Shown: one piece after another, positions 34,482 to 46,697 of the stretch | Layout: each line of letters begins with the position of its first letter | How positions within the stretch are numbered: position 1 is the first letter of the stretch | Assembly: GCA_025667525.1 (NCBI GenBank) | Contig: CM046876.1 | Coordinates: 572,939,469 to 573,003,468 of the forward strand | Origin: Glebionis coronaria | Lineage: Eukaryota; Streptophyta; Magnoliopsida; Asterales; Asteraceae | Direction of reading: 5' to 3' | Length of the DNA: 64,000 bases | Notes under the pieces: model-generated | Database searches by the model: none | Told to the model about the DNA's origin: nothing | The model's input: the letters and a program-made list of their open reading frames with translations, nothing else | Translations under genes and position numbers: made by a program

Positions 34482-35590
34482 AAAAACAACAACTACCATC
34501 TCCAAACGCTGGCAACATCTTTGGACTCGACTTCCTACTCTCGTTTTCGTAGGTGATCAGGATGACATAAATTATCCCACCAAATACTATTCATTTATTG
34601 ACAAAACCCTAACTCAATGTCCTACCGAAGTGAACCTTAATAAATTTAAATTTCAAATTAAGGACGACATGTATTCGCCTAATACTGCACTACATTCGTC
34701 GCAACTCAATAGTTTGATTCGTTATGCCATAACTCGTAATGTTCAAGAGCTCGAGGTTGAGAGAAGAATAGGCGATAGTTTTAGCTATGATGATGAGTTG
34801 TTTTTCAACAATTCATGTATTATGAGTATGAAACTTTCACAATATAGTTATCCGCGTTGTCTATTTAATCCTCCTAATGGTGCTATTAGTTAGATGAAGA
34901 TTCTATAGGAATATCTAGAAGTCCTTGTTTGGAAACTTTGGAATTGAACAATTGTCAACTTGCTGCGTGTTTCCTGAAGTCCTTGTTTGGAAAATTTGGA
35001 ATTGAACAATTGTCGTGTGATGTAGAAACTTACAAAAGGTTTATCTCTGATCTATTTGATCGCGATGAGTTTATCAGTATCAAATTTTTGCATTGTAAAT
35101 TTAATCCTCCTAATGGTGCTATTCGTTGGGATAAACTTAGGTTTTTGTGTATTCGGCATGGGGAATTACTTGGCGATTCAATTGGAGAAATAATATCCAG
35201 AAGTCCTTGTTTGGAAACTTTGGAGTTGGAAGAAATAAAAGGTTTTAGGCGGATTGATGTGACCTCAAAGAGTGTTAAAAACTTGTGATACCCTAGAAAT
35301 CAATGCTCCTTATATCTTGTCACTCAAAATAACAGGAAAAATGTATTTGGAGAAGTTTTTATTGGAAAATGTTTCTTCCTGACTTCAATTATCTAGGTAG
35401 CTGGCATTTTGCGGAAGATCTTGGACGAGATCGACGTCGAAATGATATTGAAGAAGACTTGCTTCGAGGACTTTTATCAAGCCTTAGCCATGTCAACGAT
35501 ATTACACTTGGGGATTACAATTGTTTAGACGTAATTTTTTTTCCTATGAATGACTTTTCTTTTTTTCCTTCTTCCATTTGGGTTTGAATG
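34390..35590 (+). pseudogene. F-box/LRR gene relic
   Basis: The N-terminal 50 residues form an F-box (DRISFLPDCLLLEIISRL, then SKRWQHLW), which in intact proteins binds the SKP1 subunit of SCF ubiquitin ligases. The frame runs 167 residues to a stop near 34891. Beyond it, LRR units continue in shifting frames. Unit FNPPNGAI occurs at both the stop and 35100, and a segment with AGTCCTTGTTTGGAAA is present three times (34918, 34977 and 35200). Further stops lie at about 35286 and 35379. The last recognisable part (DLLRGLLSSLSHVNDITLG) ends near 35590. No FBD exon follows. Breaks and internal repeats make it a pseudogene. Confidence 0.8.
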
Positions 35591-35765
35591 TGTGTGTTTG
35601 TTGAATGTTCTAATCATGTCTCTCTGGATTGGTAGGCTGCCATTCGTTTAAGAAATAAAGGTTTCAAGTTTTTTAGAGATACGCACTAGTAATTATTCTC
35701 ATAGTAATTCAGTTGAAAACAAATTTGGGAGGAATAATTATTTAACTCGAAGTGTGATCTAACCA

Positions 35766-36027
35766 TTGGGATATAAATTGTGGTGTGTAGTTGGAGCTGA
35801 TGGAGATGAGGACAGAATCACAGAACTGATTGCTTCCGGATGGAAAAAGGTTGAAGAAAGACCGGTTGTAGAGAAGGGAGAACCAATGAAAAAGGAAAAA
35901 GTTGACGAGACGGAAGAATCTGATGATGTAAGTACACAGTCTCTATGTCTTTCAATTCAATTCTTCTTGTAGTGTATCTATCAAATGTTTTTTTTTTCAG
36001 GATATGGGATTCAGTCTATTTGACTAA
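35766..36027 (+). pseudogene. 60S acidic ribosomal protein P2-type relic
   Basis: The first exon piece (35766-35927) contains VGADGDEDRI, then TELIASG, then a lysine- and glutamate-rich hinge ending EESDD at a GTAAGT donor. After an AG acceptor at 36000, the second exon (36001-36027) gives DMGFSLFD and a stop. EESDDDMGFSLFD is the conserved C-terminus of stalk proteins P0/P1/P2; VGAD and TELIASG are P2 features. Compared with plant P2, the N-terminal half and the stretch between DEDRI and TELIASG are missing. The retained intron shows that it arose by DNA duplication, not retroposition. Confidence 0.78.
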
Positions 36028-37316
36028 GGGATTACGGTAATTGTCTTTGAGAAGCATGTCCATGGATGAGTTCGCGTAGTTATAAAGATTATTTGTTTTA
36101 GCCAGTTCATGGATGAGTTCGCGTAGTTATACAGCCTCATGAACTATTTTCAAATGGCGCTGAGAATTGTTTGTTTTTTCTTCCTGAATCCTTATACGGA
36201 GTAATATCTTGACATTTTTAAGCTTGAGCTTTTCTGTATAGTTTTAGAACCCGATCATAATATCTTGAACCAGTGGTAAAGATATATCTTTCTCATATGT
36301 TTAACATTCTTGTAAAAACTATCTGGTAAGAACTTACAAGTTATTGGCATATCGTAGTATATCAGAAAACAACATTCACATGATTCAACAAAAGACTCGA
36401 AGAATGCCTAATGTGTAGCTGCAAATCAGGGGTTTTCCTTCGGTCAAGTTCTGTTTTGTTATAGTTCTTCTGTTTGGGTTATTCAAGTTTGTCTAGTTGT
36501 AAATCCATTCAATCCAGAGAAGCTCAGTACTGATTCACCCACCCACATACAAGCACCTAGCTTATTCTATTAAGTTTTTGGTTAGCCAAGTAAAAGCAAA
36601 TACGGAATTTGATTTAGTTTATACAGATACTCGAACACAAAATCAAGTTGTACAACTAAAATTCTCACAAAGATAGTAGTTGCTCTAGTTCGTCACCCTG
36701 AACTGATCATCACTTTCTACATATGCATCATCTTGCTCCTCTGACTTTTCATTGATCTTAACTGAATCAATGTTCTCATTGCTGACTTGGCTCCAGGTTT
36801 TTTAACACTTTTTCCGTAAAGGGGATTACCCCGATGTTAACAGTCGCCGTTTGTGAATTCCAGTCTTCTGATAGAACGTTTCCTTGTGAATGGTCCAATC
36901 TGCAATTGTTTTCCCGACTGCATCGCCAATCAATGTCTGATTTTCTGCAATGCCGTTTATATCTTTGGATCTATCACCTTCTCAGCTCCTTTCACATGAC
37001 GAGGAAAAAAGAATGTTGTTTGATTTCATATACGAAGCACACACGGAAAGTAAAGGTCAGACATATAAACAACTGAAATAATTCATAAAACTTGACGAGG
37101 CTCATGCTATTAAACCTTTAAGTTTTGTCAACACTTCTAACCAGTATTTGTCAAACAACTGAACCTTTAAGTTTGACATCTGAAGTCAATCATGTGACTT
37201 TCCAGATGACTGCTCTCAATTTAGATAGCGTTAAATTGCTTGTAATAGCCTATTCAAAAGCAAGAAACACAGTTAAGAACTCTATTTCTCGCGTGATAAC
37301 ACATATGCAGAGAAAC
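36028..37316. other. Intergenic stretch with a possible minus-strand coding relic
   Basis: A 24-bp direct repeat (starting CATGGATGAGTTCGCGTAG) occurs at 36061-36084 and 36108-36131. On the - strand around 36830-36960 there is an open run of about 42 codons beginning GIAENQTLIGDAVGKTIADW that looks protein-like, but I do not recognise it and stops surround it. Nothing else is supported. Confidence 0.4.
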
Positions 37317-37506
37317 CCAAATAGTTCCCAACTAAACGGGTTATATTACTTTGCATTACCTAGATTCAGATATAAGAAAAAGCTTACAAAAAAATGTTAA
37401 GAACAGTTTTGCCTTCATCCTCTGATAAAACACATTTTATGTTGTCTTCAAATATCAAACTGATTGCTAAATTTTTATCAGTACAGTTTAGTTGGGAACT
37501 ATTTGG
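37317..37506. mobile_element. MITE-like element with 21-bp inverted ends
   Basis: The arms at 37317-37337 (CCAAATAGTTCCCAACTAAA...) and 37486-37506 are perfect inverses. The inside (37344-37441) shares strong similarity with 32918-33023, so part of this sequence exists twice in the window. The superfamily is not known to me. Confidence 0.6.
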
Positions 37507-37861
37507 CAAATGGTATCGCCAGGTTGTTTTAGATAATTTTGTGTATTACTCTTAATATGAGAACGATTTCAGTTTTGATGAAGATATTAATAGTTAAGAA
37601 GGTGTTTAAGAGGTTTATATTGGCTCATTTTCAAGTTTGAGTATTTCAGTCTCTGTCTGAATGGTGTTTCTTTAGTTTTTCAGAGTTCTGTTAGTGATGG
37701 AATTCGAAAGTGTGGCATTTTGGTGTTTAGGTTTATTGTTTTGTTATCACCTTTTTACAACTTTGTCTTTTTAACTCATTGTGAGAAACTGGCCGAAACA
37801 GTTCTCCATGTATTGTTGTGGAGTAAAATGCATATGCCATAAGAAATAAGATGTGTGCTTA

Positions 37862-37873
37862 CACTACAACAAT
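37862..37873 (+). repeat. Left terminal inverted repeat of the CACTA element
   Basis: CACTACAACAAT is a 12-bp end matching the right end in inverse. CACTA is the diagnostic core of the superfamily. Confidence 0.92.
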
Positions 37874-37998
37874 ATTGAGTTTAGGGTCGCTTTTTTTCTA
37901 GGGTTCACTAAGTCGTTCCTAGATTAAGGGGGGACCCACATGTTTTACAAGAAAATCCTGGTCAAAAAGGCTGTGGGGACAACGTGGGGCCCATGAAA

Positions 37999-38429
37999 CC
38001 TAGGGACGACTAAGTCGTCCCTAGGTGAAAAATAAATATTTTTTCTCTTTTAATTGTATAAAATTATTTAAAATTAATATAAATATATATTTTTTTAAAA
38101 GTTTAAAGTGAAAGCGAGACCCACATAACCTAGGGACGACTAAGTCGTCCCTAGGTTAAGGAAATTTATTTTCCTAGTTTTTTTATCTTTTTTATTTATT
38201 TAAAATTATTTAAAATTAATATTAATATTTTTTTTTAAAAAAGTTTAAAGCGAAAGTGAGACCCACTAATCCTAGGGACGACTAAGTTGTCCCTAGGTTA
38301 AGCGAAATTTATTTCCCTGTTTTTTTATCTTTTTTATTTATTTAAAATTAATATAAATATTTTTTTTAAAAAAAGTTTAAAACAAAGGTGGGGTCCTTGT
38401 AACCTAGGGACGACTAAGTCGTCCCTAGG
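37999..38429. repeat. Left subterminal palindromes in ~130-bp repeat units
   Basis: Four 27-bp palindromes made of CCTAGGGACGAC, a TAA/TTA centre and the inverse GTCGTCCCTAGG start at 37999, 38129, 38271 and 38403. Each is embedded in a longer similar unit (130-142 bp) with GAAAG.GAGACCCAC before it and AT-rich sequence after it. A single-base change interrupts the third. Related CACTA transposases bind short subterminal motifs, so these are likely binding sites. Confidence 0.85.
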
Positions 38430-38509
38430 TGAAGGAAAATTTATTATTTCCTTTTTTGGCACTTTTGTTTATTTAAAATTATTTAAAATTAATTTAATTA
38501 TTTTATTTA

Positions 38510-38830
38510 AAAAGAACTTTATTATAGTTAAAAATAACTTTATACATATTTAAAAAAAACTTTATATATATTTAAAAAAACTTATATATTTAGAAAAAAA
38601 TTATACATATTTAAAAATAACTTTATACATATTAAAAAAACTTTATACATATTTAAAAAAAATTTATACATATTTAGAAAAAAAATTATACATATTTAAA
38701 AATAACTTTATACATATTTAAAAAAAACTTTATACATATTTAAAAAAAACTTTATACATATTTAAAAAAACTTTATATTTATTTAAAAAAAACTTATATG
38801 TATTTAAAAAAAACTTTAGATATATATTTA
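38510..38830. repeat. AT-rich tandem repeat
   Basis: Units of about 20-24 bp with CTTTATACATATTTAAAAAA repeat roughly a dozen times with length changes in the A run. There is no coding signal. Confidence 0.75.
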
Positions 38831-38986
38831 ACACTTAAACACGCGCTTAATTAAAAATATATATTACAACGATAATACATTCATAAATAAGAAAAAAAAC
38901 ACATCACAAACTAGTTAAAACTAAACGTACAGATTAACACATAATAATAAAATACAAATTAACACATTAAAATAACAAATAGATTA

Positions 38987-39283
38987 CTACTCAAAGCTAA
39001 GATTTTCCATATCATTTAAAAGCTCATGAAGTATTGCAGCCGATTGACATGCGTGGTCTTCAGGATGCCTTTCCATTTCTAGTCTTGTCTCTAGCATCTT
39101 TATCTTTAGATCTTTGATCTTGCAATTAGAGCACTCAGTTGGTGCAGATTGAGAAGGACCTGTAGAAGAACTTGGATGTGAACCTTGAGGTGTTGAAGAT
39201 CCAGGGGAAGATCTTATACGGAGTTCGAGATCAAAATCATCCTTCCATTTAAAATATTTACATCCATGATCATCTGTTTTTGG
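38987..39283 (-). pseudogene. Captured last exon of a GRF zinc-finger protein
   Basis: On the - strand a TTACTTTGTAACAG acceptor is followed by 98 codons and a TAG. The protein starts with DDHGCKYFKWKDDF, the C-terminal half of a GRF-type zinc finger. A serine-rich linker follows, then a coiled-coil-like stretch (CSNCKIKDLKIKMLETRLE) and an end rich in leucine. The first half of the finger is not found upstream. The exon is uninterrupted, so capture or purifying selection may be recent. It lies antisense to the transposase genes. Plant GRF finger proteins of this kind are often small and of unknown function. Confidence 0.7.
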
Positions 39284-39644
39284 CTGTTACAAAGTAAACA
39301 AATAACATGACATGTCATTTTAATAATCACACGTATTACATAACTAAAACATTTGATTGTTTATCTTCGAAAGAGGACATGCATAGTAAAGTTTACCAAA
39401 GCTATGAGGTTGATGTGACTGTCTTAACACAATATATCCCTTTCAACATGTACACTTATAAGCTTCAAGCGGATCCATCTTATGCAAAATCGGGTGGTGG
39501 TGGTGGTGAGTTTGGTATGTGAGGATAAGAGCTACCATAAATAAAGATAAAAATTTAGGGTCGACACATTTAGGGACGACATAGTCGACCCTAGCTTTCC
39601 CGCCAACATTTTCCCGCCAGCATTTACCGCCAACATTTCCCGCC
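39284..39644 (+). other. Spacer with an unrecognised short frame
   Basis: A + strand frame at 39307-39522 ends in YAKSGGGGGEFGM. It looks somewhat protein-like, but I recognise no domain and no splice context. A single palindrome half (GTCGACCC) near 39570 and repeated CCCGCCA motifs (39599-39645) lead into the 41-bp array. Confidence 0.35.
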
Positions 39645-42194
39645 ATCGGTTGAACCTATAACGTATAACCGTAACATATGGACTCATCGGTTGAACCTAT
39701 AACGTATAACCCTAGCATATGGACTCACCGGTTGAACCTATAACGTATAACCGTAACATATCGACTCATCGGTTGAACCTATAACGTATAACCCTAGCAT
39801 ATGGACTCATCGGTTGAACCTATAACGTATAACCCTAGCATATGGAATCATCGGTTGAACCTATAACGTATAACCCTAACATATCGACTCATCGGTTGAA
39901 CCTATAACGTATAACCTTAGCATATGGACTCGTCGGTTGAACCTATAACGCATAACCGTAACATATCGACTCATCGGTTGAACCTATAACGTATAACCGT
40001 AACATATGGACTCATCGGTTGAACCTATAACGTATAACCCTAACATATGGACTCGTCGGTTGAACCTATAACGTATAACCCTAACATATGGAATCATCGG
40101 TTGAACCTATAACGTATAACCCTAACATATGGACTCACCGGTTGAACCTATAACGTATAACCGTAACATATGGACTCATCGGTTGAACCTATAACGTATA
40201 ACCCTAACATATCGACTCATCGGTTGAACCTATAACGTATAACCGTAACATATGGACTCATCGGTTGAACCTATAACGTATAACCGTAACATATGGAATC
40301 ATCGGTTGAACCTATAACGTATAACCCTAGCATATGGACTCATCGGTTGAACCTATAACGTATAACCGTAACATATGGACTCATCGGTTGAACCTATAAC
40401 GTATAACCGTAACATATGGAATCATCGGTTGAACCTATAACGTATAACCGTAGCATATGGACTCATCGGTTGAACCTATAACGTATAACCCTAGCATATG
40501 GACTCATCGGTTGAACCTATAACGTATAACCGTAACATATGGAATCATCGGTTGAACCTATAACGTATAACCCTAACATATGGACTCACCGGTTGAACCT
40601 ATAACGTATAACCGTAACATATGGACTCATCGGTTGAACCTATAACGTATAACCCTAACATATCGACTCATCGGTTGAACCTATAACGTATAACCGTAGC
40701 ATATGGACTCGTCGGTTGAACCTATAACGTATAACCCTAGCATATGGACTCATCGGTTGAACCTATAACGTATAACCGTAACATATGGACTCATCGGTTG
40801 AACCTATAACGTATAACCGTAACATATGGAATCATCGGTTGAACCTATAACGTATAACCGTAGCATATGGACTCATCGGTTGAACCTATAACGTATAACC
40901 CTAGCATATGGACTCATCGGTTGAACCTATAACGTATAACCGTAACATATGGAATCATCGGTTGAACCTATAACGTATAACCGTAACATATGGACAAATC
41001 GGTTGAACCTATAACGTATAACCCTAACATATCGACTCATCGGTTGAACCTATAACGTATAACCCTAGCATATGGACTCGTCGGTTGAACCTATAACGTA
41101 TAACCCTAACATATGGAATCATCGGTTGAACCTATAACGTATAACCCTAACATATGGAATCACCGGTTGAACCTATAACGTATAACCGTAACATATCGAC
41201 TCATCGGTTGAACCTATAACGTATAACCCTAACATATCGACTCATCGGTTGAACCTATAACGTATAACCGTAGCATATGGACTCGTCGGTTGAACCTATA
41301 ACGTATAACCCTAGCATATGGACTCATCGGTTGAACCTATAACGTATAACCGTAACATATGGACTCATCGGTTGAACCTATAACGTATAACAGTAACATA
41401 TGGAATCATTGGTTGAACCTATAACGTATAACCGTAGCATATGGACTCATCGGTTGAACCTATAACGTATAACCCTAGCATATGGACTCATCGGTTGAAA
41501 CTATAACGTATAACCGTAACATATGGAATCATCGGTTGAACCTATAACGTATAACCCTAACATATGGACTCACTGGTTGAACCTATAACGTATAACTGTA
41601 ACATATGGACTCATCGGTTGAACCTATAACGTATAACCCTAACATATCGACTCATCGATTGAACCTATAACGTATAACCCTAGCATATGGACTCGTCGGT
41701 TGAACCTATAACGCATAACCGTAACATATCGACTCATCGGTTGAACCTATAACGTATAACCCTAACATATGGAATCATCGGTTGAACCTATAACGTATAA
41801 CCCTAGCATATGGACTCGTCGGTTGAACCTATAACGCATAACCGTAACATATCGACTCATCGGTTGAACCTATAACGTATAACCCTAACATATGGAATCA
41901 TCGGTTGAACCTATAACGTATAACCGTAACATATCGACTCATCGGTTGAACCTATAACGTATAACCGTAACATATGGACTCATCGGTTGAACCTATAACG
42001 TATAACCCTAACATATCGACTCATCGGTTGAACCTATAACGTATAACCCTAGCATACGGCCTCGTCGGTTGAACCTATAACGCATAACCGTAACATATCG
42101 ACTCTTCGGTTGAACCTATAACGTATAACCCTAACATATGGAATCATCGGTTGAACCTATAACGTATAACCGTAACATATCGACTCATCGGTTA
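39645..42194. repeat. 41-bp minisatellite array, about 62 copies
   Basis: The unit begins ATCGGTTGAACCTATAACGT and continues with ATAACC(C/G)TA(A/G)CATAT(G/C)GA(C/A)TC. The 2550 bp divide into about 62 units with variation at only a few sites. Variant order is repeated at exactly 574 bp (14 units): for example, the block from 40694 reappears from 41268 over at least seven units with only a few point changes, and a 10-unit shift (410 bp) joins 40448 and 40858. So it is a higher-order repeat grown by block duplication. No frame stays open through it. Confidence 0.95.
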
Positions 42195-42327
42195 TTAATT
42201 ATTACAAACTAAGTATAACGTATATTTTAATATTAATTATAATAATTTATTTTGATTTTTATTATTAATTTATATTATTAATTTTATTACATAGAAGGTA
42301 AAATGTATATTAAATGTATGAAAAATA

Positions 42328-42584
42328 CCTAGGGACGACTTAGTCGTCCCTAAATATCAAACAAAGTCGTCCCTAAAAAAACCCTCCAACACTTAGCAAA
42401 TTTTTTGGGAAAGTTGAAATTTTTGGTGAAATTTTAAATAACCCGCTTTGGGTTTAAGTTTTCCCGGTATACACCTAGGGACGACTTAGTCGTCCCTAGG
42501 TTGCCAAAGTCATCCCTAAGTATTATTAATAAACGAAAAAAAAGTATTTATTATTATCCTAGGGACGACTAAGTCGTCCCTAGG
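42328..42584. repeat. Internal group of palindromic motifs right of the minisatellite
   Basis: Palindromes of the same type as at the element ends start at 42328, 42474 and 42558. Half motifs (GTCGTCCCTA) lie near 42365 and 42598. They bracket the minisatellite together with the left group, as if an older element end were embedded here. Confidence 0.75.
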
Positions 42585-44455
42585 TTACAAAGTACATGTC
42601 GTCCCTAGGCTTCATTTTCAGTAACTCACCTTATCTTCATCTATCTCATTCTTACTAGTTAAATTAAAAAAAAAATCGGACGAATTGCAAACACCACCAT
42701 CATCATCTTCTTCAACCTGACCACCATCATCTTCATCATCTTCATCTTCACCAACCCACCACCATCATCTTCATCATCTTCATCTTCACCACCAATTCGA
42801 CCCACCACCATCATCACTTGCACACGAGCACACCAATTCGACCCACCACTTGATTTCACCACCAATTCGACACCACCATCATGAATTTATATATATTTCC
42901 CAGTTAAGGTATTTGATTTTGAATTATATATATTTTTAATTTTGATTAATTTTTGTAGTTTAATTGTTAGTATGATTAATTGATTAATTGTTAGTTTAAT
43001 TGTTAAAAGGTGTTTGTTTTTTCTAGTTTAACCACCGGACCACCACCAGTCAACCGCCGGACCACCACCAGTCACGGCAGCATCAACCACCGCACCACCA
43101 CATTTTGTTTAATTTTGTTTTTTAAATAAATATAAAGGTAAATGATTTTTTTTAATCTATTAATTTTGTTTAAATTTGTTTATGTTTAATTATTATTAAT
43201 GTTTATGTTTTATTTCCTAGCACTGCCGTCACCACCACCACCACTGCCGTCGCGGCAGCAGTAGCAACCACCACCGCCAGCAGCAGCAGCAGTAGCCACC
43301 ACCACCGGCAGCAGCAGTAGCCACCACCACCGGCAGCAGTAGCCACCACCACCACCAAAGGTTATTTTGGCTTATGGTTTCGGATTATATTTAAGCTTAA
43401 TTGATTTAGGCTTAGTTGATTTCGGCTTAATATATATATATAATTGATTTCGGCTTAATTTATTTAGCATTAGTTGATTTCCGTTGTATATAGTGCTTAA
43501 TATATATATATATATATATATGATTTCGGCGTAATTGATTTAGGCTTAATAGAATTCGGGTTATATATGGCTTAATATTTATATAGGGATTTCGGGTTAA
43601 TATTTAGGCTTAATATGAAATAGGCATGAGTTTAATTTTTTTTTATATGTTTCTCGTAGCCGAGACCCGAGTCACAGTCGAAGGGAACCGAGTCACAGCC
43701 AAGAACTGAGACCCGTGTCACAGCCGAAAAAAGGTAATGTTTTTTTTTTAAATTGTTGTGGTGTTGTTTGTTTCAAATTAGAAATTTTTTTGGAAACCAA
43801 CTAATTTAGGTTTTCTTTATTTTATGTTTGTGTTTGGTTAGCACCAGGACAGTCGGGACAACTTCCTCATCCGGATCTCTTTTTGTATCTTTCTATCTTT
43901 GCTTATTCCAGTCGTGACCGAGGTGTGTAATTAATATTATGCATATGTTTATTATATTATATATATATGATATACGATTGTTAGTCTTTTGTAGTAAATA
44001 ATTTTAGGAATATTTTAGGATTTTATCGATTAATTTCGGAAAATTCCCGTCTGAAGTTAATCAACCTATAGAAAACCCGTCCAAAATTAATTTATTAGGA
44101 ATTAATTTCGGAAAGTCCCCTGTTTGGGACTGTTTTTTGATGTTTCGTCTCATTTAGGATATGAATGCGTATAACTGGTTTATTATTTGAGATGATTTCG
44201 ACATTGTTTCTCCTTTACTCCTACGAATATGTCTTTAAACACATATTTGGGGAGTTGAGGGGAAATGCTGCCGAAATTTTCTTAAATAGTAAACCGGGTA
44301 TACACATTCATATATGGGACGAAACATTCAAACGGTGGGTTAGGATTGCCTTCCATAGTTGCACTAGGAAGAAAAAACAGAGTTCATATTCATTTTGTTA
44401 GTATGACATTTTACGTATAAAAAAATTAATTTATCTGAGTATGTTTATTTGCAAC
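42585..44455. other. Low-complexity leader region of the CACTA genes
   Basis: It contains CACCAT/CATCTT simple repeats (42690-42880), a CCACCA/GCAGCA block (43220-43360), TA runs near 43430 and 43500, and a threefold repeat of GAGACCCGAGTCACAGCC-like units (43660-43735). Candidate splice sites are present (for example a CAG acceptor at 44458). A frame at 44165-44401 has no recognisable domain. This is probably leader and introns of the transposase gene. Confidence 0.5.
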
Positions 44456-46697
44456 GCAGTTATGACAATTGATAAGAGTTGGACCACTGTAAACAATCGT
44501 AATTCCAATGAGTTTTTAGATGGTCTTTTTGGATTCATCCAGGATTGTGAGAAATTTTTGCACCCCATCTCACAAAAGCTCCGTTGCCCATGTAGTCATT
44601 GTTGTAACCGTGAAACGTTGGTTACCCTCGGCCAACTTGAGGCACACATATCAAAATTCGGGTTTGACAAACATTACACCACTTGGATATATCACGGTGA
44701 ACCAATTCTTCCGTTACCTCCACTATTACCACATTCACCTGATCGAATTCACATGGATGCGTTCTTCGAAGATATTTCTGCAAATAATATTCCAAATCCA
44801 CCATCTAAACTCCACCCTCTCAAACTCCACCAACTCAAACAACCGGTCCTCAACCAACCCAAACATCGGGTCCTAGTAACGAGTTTGAAGAGTTACTCGC
44901 TAGGTCTGCCCAAAAGTTGTACCCGGGTTGTGATATGACCACATTGGAATCTACATCAGAGATTTCGCACATCAAGGTTTTACACAAAATAACTGATGCC
45001 GGGTTTAACAAAATTCTAGCTCTTCTCCAAAAGGCATGTTCCCCTAGTAAAGGATACAATTTCCTGTCTTCATACTATGAAATAAAAAAGACATACAAAA
45101 AGATCGGGTTAGGATACGAATCGATCCATGCTTGTATAAATGATTGTTTTTTATATTGGGGATCACCGGAAAACAAGGCGAGGCAAACTTGTCCAATATG
45201 TAACGCGAGCAGATGGAAAAACCCAAAGAAGAAAAAGGGGACGCAATTAGTTGCCAACAAGGTGGTGCGTTACTTTCCGATAACACCTAGACTACAACGT
45301 ATGTTCAACACAAAAGACATAGCAAAGTGGATGACTTGGCATGCGACCGGACAGTCTAAGGAAGACGGTAAAATGAATCACCCCTATGACGGCAAAGCAT
45401 GGAAATATTTTGACATGATGAAACCTGAGTTCTCTTGTGACCCTAGAAACGTTCGATTAGGGTTGGCTGCTGATGGTTTTAATCCTTATGGCATGATGAG
45501 CCAAACTTACAGCATGTGGCCGGTTATATTGACAACATACAACACACCACCGTGGATGTGTTTGAAAGAAACTTCTTTAATGTTGACGATGTTAATTCCC
45601 GACCCTAAATCAGCTGCAAAGGACATTGATGTTTACTTGCAGCCTCTAATTAAAGAACTCAAAGATTTATGGGAGGGAGTCTGGACGAAAGACGCTGCTA
45701 CGGGTACTCATTTCAAAATGAAAGCGGCGGTTTTATGGACCATCAATGATTTTCCAGCTCGAGGTAGTTTGTCTGGGTGGACTGGGCAAGGGTACCTCGC
45801 ATGCCCTACTTGTAATGTTGACACTCCATCGATGGGTATCAACAGCAAAATCGTTTATGTTGGTTACAGAAGATGGTTAAGAACAAATCATCCAGATCGG
45901 AAAAAATCCAAGGAATTCTACGGTTTTCCCGAAAATAAGCCTAAACCAAGAAAGTTTTCAGAACTTGATATTCAATTGCAGATTAGTAAAGTCTTTAAAC
46001 GTAAACCGGGGAAACATAAACCAATTCTCAAAGACAACCGCCCCCATAATCGAGATGTTGAATTGAACTGGAGTAAGCGTTCTATCTTTTGGGATCTTGA
46101 GTATTGGCCCTTTCTTCTACTAAAACACTGTTACGATGTCATGCACATCGAAAAGAATTTCCTTGAGGCTTTACTGAATACCCTGTTACAGAATGACAAA
46201 TCCAAAGACACGCCAAAGGCAAGGCTAGACTTAGAAAAAATGGGAGTTCGAAAGGAGTTGTGGTTAGTTAAAAAAGATAACGGGAAGTTCGATAAGCCTC
46301 ATCCAAAGTTCTCTTTCACTCCAGAAAAAAGAAAACTTTTTTGTAAATTCATTAAAGGATTCAGACTACCTGATGGCTTTGGATCCAACTTCAAGAAAAA
46401 AGTGACCGCTGATGATGACAATATAACGAACTTGAAATCTCATGACTGTCATATAATGATGCATCGGTTACTTCCTTATGGAGTGCAACAATACTTGCCC
46501 AAAGACGTTGCAAAACCTATAATCGACATTTGCTTATTCTTTAAGCAGCTTTGTGCTCGAAGTTTGACTGTGCAGGACATGAAAGAAGCTAAAAACAAAT
46601 TGATCATTATGATGGTTAATTTAGAGCAAATCTGTAAAACCCAGTATAGTCGTATCTTTAATTCGGGGACGAATTATTGTTTTTAGAGGGGAAGAAT

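Noticed and set aside
39645..42194. CRISPR-like array
   Set aside because: Repeats are head to tail with no unique spacers, and the context is a plant transposon.
39645..42194. Interstitial telomere sequence because of AACCCTAA
   Set aside because: The motif appears once per 41-bp unit in only some units and never in a telomeric run.
42659..42865. Minus-strand frame rich in methionine, valine and aspartate
   Set aside because: It is the antisense reading of CACCAT/CATCTT simple repeats.
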